A stretch of DNA of 10,534 bases from Opitutus sp. GAS368. GTDB lineage: Bacteria > Verrucomicrobiota > Verrucomicrobiia > Opitutales > Opitutaceae. The notes beneath the pieces were generated by a model. The model searched no databases. It saw only the letters and a program-made list of their open reading frames with translations, and was not told the origin of the DNA. The stretch spans positions 1-10,534 of the forward strand of contig CAMAXB010000086.1 of NCBI GenBank assembly GCA_945862035.1. Direction: 5' to 3'. Position 1 is the first letter of the stretch. The number at the start of each line of letters is the position of its first letter. Position numbers and translations under genes: made by a program. Positions 5,850 through 10,534 of this stretch are shown here, piece by piece.

Positions 5850-6833
5850 CTAGTTCTGCGCCACAACCTTGCTGCCCTCGAAGTCGAAGCGGAACCGCAC
5901 CTCCTGCAGCCCCTTCTCGCGCATGGCATGACGCAGTTTCTTCTTGTCGCCCGCGTAGAACATGAGGAATCCGCCGCCGCCGGCGCCAATGAGTTTCCCG
6001 CCGATAGCACCGTTGGCCATGGCGTAGTCGTACCACTCGTTGATGTGCGCATTACTCATCCCCGAGCTGCGGGCCTTTTTACGCTGCCAGTGGACGTCCA
6101 TCAGCCGGGCGAATTCCTCGAGGTTTCCGGTTTCGAGGCAGTCGAGCGACTTGTAGCCGAGTTCCTTCGTGAAGTGCAGATTGTCGAGCATCGCCTGGTC
6201 GTTGCTCTTGGATTTGTCGTTCTGGTCCTTTAAGATTGATGACGCGCTGCGCGAGTAGCCGGTGAAGAAGAGGAGAAGATTATCCTCAAGGTTGAAGTGG
6301 GTCTCCTCGGAAATCTTGCAGGGGCGGTATTCAACGCGGCCGTCTTTGTGGAAGGTGAAGGCCGTGATACCGCCAATCGCGGCAATGTACTGGTCCTGCT
6401 TGCCGATCGGCTCGCCGAGCTTGTTGAGCTCAATGTCGCAGGCCTGTTCCGCCAGCTCGGCCGGCGAGACGAGGTTCTTCTTGTAGGTGTGCAGGGCCTT
6501 CAACAGGGCAGTGGTGAAGCTGCCGGAGGAGCCGAGGCCCGTGCCGCCGGGAATGTCGGCCATTGAGGTAAGCTCTAGGTGCGGTTCCGTGACGCCGGTG
6601 AGCTTCATTGCCTCGCGAACGATCGGGTGCTCGATCTGGTCGACAGATTGCACGCGCTCGAGCTTGGAATACTTGATGATGATCTCCTGCTGGAAGGTGC
6701 GGTGCTGCGTCAAGTAGACGTACTTGTCGATTGCCGCGGCGACAAGGAAGCCGCCGTGCTCCCGATAGTAGGAGGGCAGGTCGGTACCGCCGCCGCCAAG
6801 GGAAACGCGCAAGGGAGAGCGAGTGATGATCAT
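5850..6833 (-). CDS. hddA: D-glycero-alpha-D-manno-heptose 7-phosphate 1-kinase (GHMP kinase, HddA)
   Basis: A 327-residue GHMP-family kinase that phosphorylates heptose 7-phosphate at C1 using ATP, in the cytosol. It begins at once with the substrate-binding strand ITRSPLRVSLGGGGTDLPSYY (3-23). The ATP loop PGGTGLGSSGSF is at 95-106, GKQDQY (144-149) carries the likely base Asp147, and the C-terminal GHMP motif GAGGGGFLMFYA is at 283-294. Length and the SLGGGGTDLP opening match HddA and not galactokinase or mevalonate kinase. An alpha-specific 1-kinase paired with HddC points to the GDP-heptose branch and not the ADP-heptose branch, which uses bifunctional HldE. ATG at 6833 follows a purely pyrimidine leader, TTTCCTTCTTCC, with no Shine-Dalgarno. 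It lies 36 bases after the Gfo/Idh gene stop and ends in TAG. Confidence 0.92.
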   Translation of the reverse strand: MIITRSPLRVSLGGGGTDLPSYYREHGGFLVAAAIDKYVYLTQHRTFQQEIIIKYSKLERVQSVDQIEHPIVREAMKLTGVTEPHLELTSMADIPGGTGLGSSGSFTTALLKALHTYKKNLVSPAELAEQACDIELNKLGEPIGKQDQYIAAIGGITAFTFHKDGRVEYRPCKISEETHFNLEDNLLLFFTGYSRSASSILKDQNDKSKSNDQAMLDNLHFTKELGYKSLDCLETGNLEEFARLMDVHWQRKKARSSGMSNAHINEWYDYAMANGAIGGKLIGAGGGGFLMFYAGDKKKLRHAMREKGLQEVRFRFDFEGSKVVAQN

Positions 6834-6869
6834 GGAAGAAGGAAAAGGGCTCGGTGGGCCGAAGGCGGT

Positions 6870-7901
6870 TCAAAGCCCGGCGGTATTTACGGGGTAGCCG
6901 CTTTTTTGGTAGACCGCCTCGACGATATCAAGCGTGCGGATACCCTCGGTGAGTCCCGGTCTGGATTCGCGTTGCAAGCGGATGTCTTCGATGAACGCCT
7001 CGGTCTCAAGACGCCATGAGTCATCGCCGCGGACGTATTCCCAAATCGTGGTCTCGGGTGGGCCCATCTCAGGAAGCATTTTGTAGTAGGTGAGTCGCTC
7101 CGGTCCGTAGCTGCCCCCTAAGCCATCGATTGCGAGTTTGGCGTCGCGGCCATAGATCTCAAGGGAGAACAGATTCTTCCACTCACTGCAGCTTGCGTGG
7201 AGCCAAGCCGTCTGCCCGGCGGGGGTCCGGAGGCTGAGAAAGGCATTGTCGTCGACCTTCATGTCCCAAAAGCTGGTGGTCGCGTGGCCATCGACTTGGC
7301 TGAATTCGCCGAAAAACCAGCCGGCCAAGTCGATGAGGTGCACGCCCTGGTCGATCAATTCGCCGCCTCCCGACAAAGCAGGATCGGCGCGCCATTCGCG
7401 ATCATAGCCCTTTCGGCCGCCATGCCCGTAGCGAGCTCGCAGGTACATCAAGGGACCGACTGCACCTGAATCAAGGAGCGCGCGGGCCTGCTGAAAAGAG
7501 GGATGGTAGCGATGGTTGTAGCCAATCCGTACGCGGACATTCATTTCCTTCGCGGCGGCGGCAAGGATCCGCAGCTGGGCCGCATTCAGCGCGCCTGGTT
7601 TTTCAACGAGGACATGCTTTCCCGCACGGACAGCCGCGAGGGCGACGGGCGCGAGGGCTGCGTTGAGCGTCGCTATAATGACGGCATGGACCGACGGGTC
7701 CGCTAACGCCTCTTCATGGGCCGTCAAGGCCCGGCAACCGGGGGCGAGCTTGGCGAGATCCACTGCGCGGCCCGCCTGCACGTCGCAGGTCACGCGCAAA
7801 GTCGCTCCGGGCATCGTGATCAGGGCTTGGGCGCGCTTGCGGCCGATTAGACCGCATCCAATGATGGCGAAGCCGAAGACGGGAGAGGGTGCAGCGGACA
7901 T
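6870..7901 (-). CDS. Gfo/Idh/MocA family NAD(P)-dependent sugar oxidoreductase
   Basis: A 343-residue two-domain oxidoreductase. The N-terminal Rossmann fold opens with FGFAIIGCGLIGRKRAQAL (GCGLIG at 15-20). VLVEKPGALN (97-106) carries the conserved EKP with Lys101, and RIGYNHRYHPSF (125-136) marks the domain junction. GGGELIDQGVHLIDL (178-192) has the family's Asp184/His188 catalytic pair. These enzymes oxidise, reduce or epimerise sugars, often nucleotide-linked in surface-glycan clusters. Its place directly beside the SDR and upstream of hddA suggests the pair acts on the heptose or on a partner sugar; substrate unknown. ATG at 7901 is preferred over an in-frame TTG at 7910 because MSAAPSPVFGFAIIG fits the family, although neither has a Shine-Dalgarno. 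Gaps are 59 bases to the SDR gene and 36 to hddA. Confidence 0.9.
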   Translation of the reverse strand: MSAAPSPVFGFAIIGCGLIGRKRAQALITMPGATLRVTCDVQAGRAVDLAKLAPGCRALTAHEEALADPSVHAVIIATLNAALAPVALAAVRAGKHVLVEKPGALNAAQLRILAAAAKEMNVRVRIGYNHRYHPSFQQARALLDSGAVGPLMYLRARYGHGGRKGYDREWRADPALSGGGELIDQGVHLIDLAGWFFGEFSQVDGHATTSFWDMKVDDNAFLSLRTPAGQTAWLHASCSEWKNLFSLEIYGRDAKLAIDGLGGSYGPERLTYYKMLPEMGPPETTIWEYVRGDDSWRLETEAFIEDIRLQRESRPGLTEGIRTLDIVEAVYQKSGYPVNTAGL

Positions 7902-7960
7902 GGAGAACAAGCGTTGCGGTCTGGGCGGGGGCTGTCGAGTTCGGCCGCATTCCAGCCGAA

Positions 7961-8791
7961 TCAGCCGTTAAAGTCTAGGGATCGCTCCTCCGGCAGGATC
8001 CGTCTCAGCGTGTAGACATCGCTCTGGGCGAGGGCTTTGGCGTGCTTACCCAGACCGGCCCAAGGATCCCACACGGCGGCCAGCAGGCGTCCGCTGACCC
8101 GGTCGCTCTCGGTGGAAAGCAGCCAGTCGACGAGGCCGACAGTTTTCTCCAGCGCATTGCTTGTCGTGGCCTTTTGCTTCACTGCGGTGTCATACTCGGC
8201 TTGGCCGACCGCGGTGGGCCCGAGGGCGATGACCTCGTCGGTCAGACGGGTGTTGATGGCACCCGGTGCGATTGCGTTGATATCGAAGGGGGTATCCGTG
8301 GTCTCTGCGGCGATGGTTTCGACGAGGCGGAGGATCCCGGTTTTGGCCACGCCGTAAGCGGAGAAATTCACCCGGGCTTTGGTGCCGCCGCCGCCGGAAA
8401 AGCACACCGCCTTGGCGCGGCGCGGCGCCCGCTGGAGCAGCGGGTGAAAGGCCCGCAGCGTAAAGTACGTGCCGTCGAGATTAGTCCGGACCGTTTGAGA
8501 CCATCGCGCGGGATCCGCGGAAAGAGCGGGGCCGACTTCGCCTTGGATACCCGCGCAGAGCACGATGCCATCAAGATGGGACCATGCCTGGCCAACGGTG
8601 GCGGCTGCGGCAAAAATCTGCTCCCAGTTGGAGACGTCGGCTTGCGCTGAGCGGAACGATGCCCCGAGGCGCGCGCAGAGGCCCGACTGATTGGAGCGGG
8701 CGACGCCCCAAACGCGGTGCCCGCGGGTCAGAAGATGTTCAGTGAGCGCGAGCCCGATTCCGGAGCTCGAACCGGTGACGACCAGATTCAT
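7961..8791 (-). CDS. SDR-family NAD(P)-dependent oxidoreductase
   Basis: A 276-residue classical-type short-chain dehydrogenase. Cofactor loop TGSSSGIG (6-13), LCAGIQG (79-84 region) in place of NNAG, Asn104, then Ser132, Tyr146 and Lys150 (FSGGGG, SAYGVAK) as the catalytic residues, and INAIAPGAINT (171-181). Beyond the usual ~250 residues it has a distinctive C-terminal part with AVWDPW (239-244) and DVYTLRRILPEE (258-269). I associate this tail with SDRs found in lipopolysaccharide and capsule clusters, often beside a Gfo/Idh/MocA gene as here. It may reduce or oxidise a sugar keto or hydroxyl group together with that neighbour; generic labels such as 3-ketoacyl-ACP reductase would be misleading. 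ATG at 8791, leader CATGATCTCCCC, no Shine-Dalgarno. It begins 27 bases after the upstream gene's stop. Confidence 0.9.
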   Translation of the reverse strand: MNLVVTGSSSGIGLALTEHLLTRGHRVWGVARSNQSGLCARLGASFRSAQADVSNWEQIFAAAATVGQAWSHLDGIVLCAGIQGEVGPALSADPARWSQTVRTNLDGTYFTLRAFHPLLQRAPRRAKAVCFSGGGGTKARVNFSAYGVAKTGILRLVETIAAETTDTPFDINAIAPGAINTRLTDEVIALGPTAVGQAEYDTAVKQKATTSNALEKTVGLVDWLLSTESDRVSGRLLAAVWDPWAGLGKHAKALAQSDVYTLRRILPEERSLDFNG

Positions 8792-8818
8792 GGGGAGATC
8801 ATGCGGGATGTGTTCTAG

Positions 8819-9313
8819 CTAGGCCTTAATGCGGGCAACGGCGTAGTCCTCACGGATCGTCGGAGGCAAACCGCGCGTTTCCGGAGTGTGGTCCATGATC
8901 CAGAAGGCATCCATGCGTGGTTCCTCGCGCCGGGCTTCGTCCATGAACAGGAGCTCAAAGCTGATTGATGCCCCACTCTTCGATTCCTGCCTCCGCACCG
9001 AGGCGATCTTGAAGCGCTCGCCCACTCGGACCACCCCGAGAATGCGTACGCCGGGGATGGTGGCTCCAATGTTGGCGGGAGTCACTTCGGCCGGTAGGGC
9101 AGGAACAGTGATTCGGGCGCCGACCAGCGGCCACGAGGAATCTTGGTCGGTGAACTTGAAGATGTAGCAATCGTACTGGAAGATATACTCCTGTCCCGGG
9201 AGGTGGTTGTATTCCGGCAGGCCGTTGACGTAGGCCGTCTTAATGTCCTCACGTGGCCAGAAGGTAAAAGTTGCGAGGGCCACGCCGAGCACGGCTGCGA
9301 TGATCCATTTCAT
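8819..9313 (-). CDS. Membrane-anchored protein of unknown function, 164 aa
   Basis: I do not recognise this family. From ATG at 9313 the protein starts MKWIIAAVLGVALATFTFW, a short charged end followed by one hydrophobic helix of ~16 residues, reading as a signal anchor or uncleaved signal peptide. The remaining ~140 residues are predicted to face the periplasm. There is no lipobox Cys. The soluble part is mixed and beta-leaning, with an aromatic cluster around YIFQYDCYIFKF (51-62) containing its only Cys, and a Val/Ile-rich middle (GVRILGVVRVGERF). An in-frame GTG at 9370 would add 19 residues ahead of the hydrophobic helix and make a poor signal, so the ATG is preferred. It lies between a membrane protein and the SDR gene in the same run, so a surface-glycan role is possible by context only. 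Confidence 0.75.
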   Translation of the reverse strand: MKWIIAAVLGVALATFTFWPREDIKTAYVNGLPEYNHLPGQEYIFQYDCYIFKFTDQDSSWPLVGARITVPALPAEVTPANIGATIPGVRILGVVRVGERFKIASVRRQESKSGASISFELLFMDEARREEPRMDAFWIMDHTPETRGLPPTIREDYAVARIKA

Positions 9314-9394
9314 GCTAGGCACGAAACAGGGCTGGCGCTTTTTGCCAAGGCTTTCGTGTCGCCACTCCACCGGGGATTTTGTGGCAACGGAGCA

Positions 9395-10534
9395 TCAGGT
9401 GGGTGATTCTCTTTCCCCCGATTTCGCCAACAGCACGCCACCCAGCCCAAGAAGGCACACGGCCCATCCTCCGAGTGTGACCCAGTAGTGAACTTCGAGG
9501 AGGAGCGGGGGTGCATATTTGATGGTAATGTCGGCGTGGCCGGCTGGGATCTTGAACATCACGCGATTATCGGCAGATCGCTCGGCCGGGACGGTTTTCC
9601 CGTTGATGCGTGCGCGGTAGCCGGGCAGCCAAACCCGGGGCGTTTCCAAGTACGAGGAGGATGCGGCGTCGGTGAGGAGTCGGTACGGAACCCAGGATTG
9701 AACGGCAATCGGGAGTTCGGAGCGGCGGTAGCGCCAAAGCTCAAACCGGGCGAAGAGGAAACTCGGAGTGGTTACCCGTTCCGGCGCGATCACGGTCAGC
9801 TCAATCGTTTCACGATCAGGCCCGAAATTAGGCACCGAAATGACGCGTGAACTGGTCGCCGTGGTTCCAAATCCGGTTGGAGAAGGGGTGGGCGGATTGT
9901 TGATGCCTACTCCAGAATCTGGGAGCAGGTACTCGCGGAAGAGTCGTGTTCCCGCGACTTGGAGAACCCCGTTTTCTGGTGCCGCCATGGGATTGATGTG
10001 CAGGGCGAGCAGCTCGCCAGGATTCAGTTCAAGCTTGGGCTGGATCGGGTAGAAGACGGATCCGTTGTCATTGATCGCCTCAAACTCGCCGGCGGCCAGC
10101 AGGTCGGCATTCTCTTTTGCACTCCCTCGGCGCGCGGTGGCGGCACCATTATGCGCAATGACCGTTCCGTCCTCGTGGAGCAGGCGATGCTCGAAGACCG
10201 GATCAATGTAGCCGTGGCTGAAATAACCCGGGGCAGACTCGAACGGGCTGAAGCTATAGCGCGTAAGGACAAGATTATGAGGCGCGAGCATTCGCTGACT
10301 GTGAATGCCCATCGCGATCGGCTGGCGGGCTCCGTTGACCAAGCGCGCTCCTTGGTAACCAGACCAGGTCAGCAGAACAACTCCCAGGGCCAAGGCGATC
10401 CACCTCCGATGAAAAGGATAGAATCCCGGCCTTCTTTCGAGTATGGCAGCGACGAAGAAGATGATAAAAAAGATGAAAATCGGCACAAGCCTCTGGTTGG
10501 ACCAAACGTTCGTGGCCTGAATGATAACGGGGGG
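9395..10534 (-). CDS. Polytopic membrane protein, C-terminal part (5' end beyond window)
   Basis: The frame is open from the right edge to TGA at 9395-9397: 379 codons. The first residues visible, IIQATNVWSNQRLVP, look like a loop between membrane helices, so the gene very probably starts outside the window; a GTG at 10486 is a weak alternative. Two helices follow (PIFIFFIIFFVAAIL, then WIALALGVVLLTW), then a ~285-residue extracytoplasmic region and a last helix near the C-terminus (VTLGGWAVCLLGLGGVLLA), leaving a short charged tail. Near the end, VWLPGYRARINGKTV then VMFKIPAGHADITIKYAPP resembles the C-terminal beta domain of YfhO-like membrane glycosylation proteins. A role in lipid-linked sugar transfer or glycan modification is likely but inferred. 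It is the most upstream gene seen in the minus-strand run, 81 bases before the next ATG. Confidence 0.8.
   Translation of the reverse strand, partial: PPVIIQATNVWSNQRLVPIFIFFIIFFVAAILERRPGFYPFHRRWIALALGVVLLTWSGYQGARLVNGARQPIAMGIHSQRMLAPHNLVLTRYSFSPFESAPGYFSHGYIDPVFEHRLLHEDGTVIAHNGAATARRGSAKENADLLAAGEFEAINDNGSVFYPIQPKLELNPGELLALHINPMAAPENGVLQVAGTRLFREYLLPDSGVGINNPPTPSPTGFGTTATSSRVISVPNFGPDRETIELTVIAPERVTTPSFLFARFELWRYRRSELPIAVQSWVPYRLLTDAASSSYLETPRVWLPGYRARINGKTVPAERSADNRVMFKIPAGHADITIKYAPPLLLEVHYWVTLGGWAVCLLGLGGVLLAKSGERESPT

Noticed and set aside
8042..8650. Plus-strand open frame of 202 codons
   Set aside because: It lies wholly antisense to the SDR gene, whose cofactor and catalytic motifs are intact; the frame has no domain or start signal.
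1..10534. CRISPR arrays, tRNA or rRNA genes, insertion sequences
   Set aside because: No regularly spaced repeats, cloverleaf-like sequences, transposase frames or terminal inverted repeats with target duplications were seen.

Overview
The window (about 60% GC by eye) is a nucleotide-heptose and surface-polysaccharide biosynthesis locus. It suggests a Gram-negative, high-GC bacterium. The gene mix (heptose genes beside a short transaldolase, a four-helix-bundle protein inside the cluster, membrane glycosyltransferases with extracytoplasmic tails, hardly any Shine-Dalgarno sequences) would fit Verrucomicrobiota such as an Opitutales member. That assignment is an inference of modest confidence; no marker gene is present.

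Layout. Almost everything is on the minus strand, read right to left. It runs: the C-terminal part of a polytopic membrane protein cut by the window edge (10534-9395); a 164-aa membrane-anchored protein of unknown function (9313-8819); an SDR oxidoreductase (8791-7961); a Gfo/Idh/MocA oxidoreductase (7901-6870); the GHMP-family heptose-7-phosphate kinase hddA (6833-5850); a four-helix-bundle protein (5831-5454); and the heptose-1-phosphate nucleotidyltransferase hddC (5425-4685). Gaps are 18-81 bases, so this looks like one operon. A plus-strand gene for a GT-C-type membrane glycosyltransferase (2215-4671) then faces it tail to tail. Beyond it, again on the minus strand, come a GmhA-like SIS isomerase (2033-1425), a GmhB-like HAD phosphatase (1333-743) and a transaldolase (705 to the left edge, incomplete).

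How the genes fit together. The inferred scheme is: transaldolase supplies sedoheptulose 7-phosphate; the SIS protein isomerises it to heptose 7-phosphate; HddA adds the 1-phosphate; the GmhB-like phosphatase removes the 7-phosphate; HddC makes GDP-heptose. The SDR and Gfo/Idh enzymes probably modify that sugar or make a partner sugar. The two large membrane proteins are candidates for transferring sugars at the periplasmic face.

Most unusual points. (1) The glycosyltransferase reading frame is broken by one in-frame TAG. The TAG lies in the first of two tandem, ungapped ~143-codon domains, exactly where the second copy has a Trp TGG codon. (2) The SIS isomerase and the HAD phosphatase both lack residues considered hallmarks of canonical GmhA and GmhB. 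(3) Heptad-repeat tracts in opposite orientations flank the gmhB start, which has no ATG or GTG. (4) All seven minus-strand ATG starts have C at -1 and pyrimidine-rich leaders without Shine-Dalgarno, whereas the plus-strand gene has a strong one.
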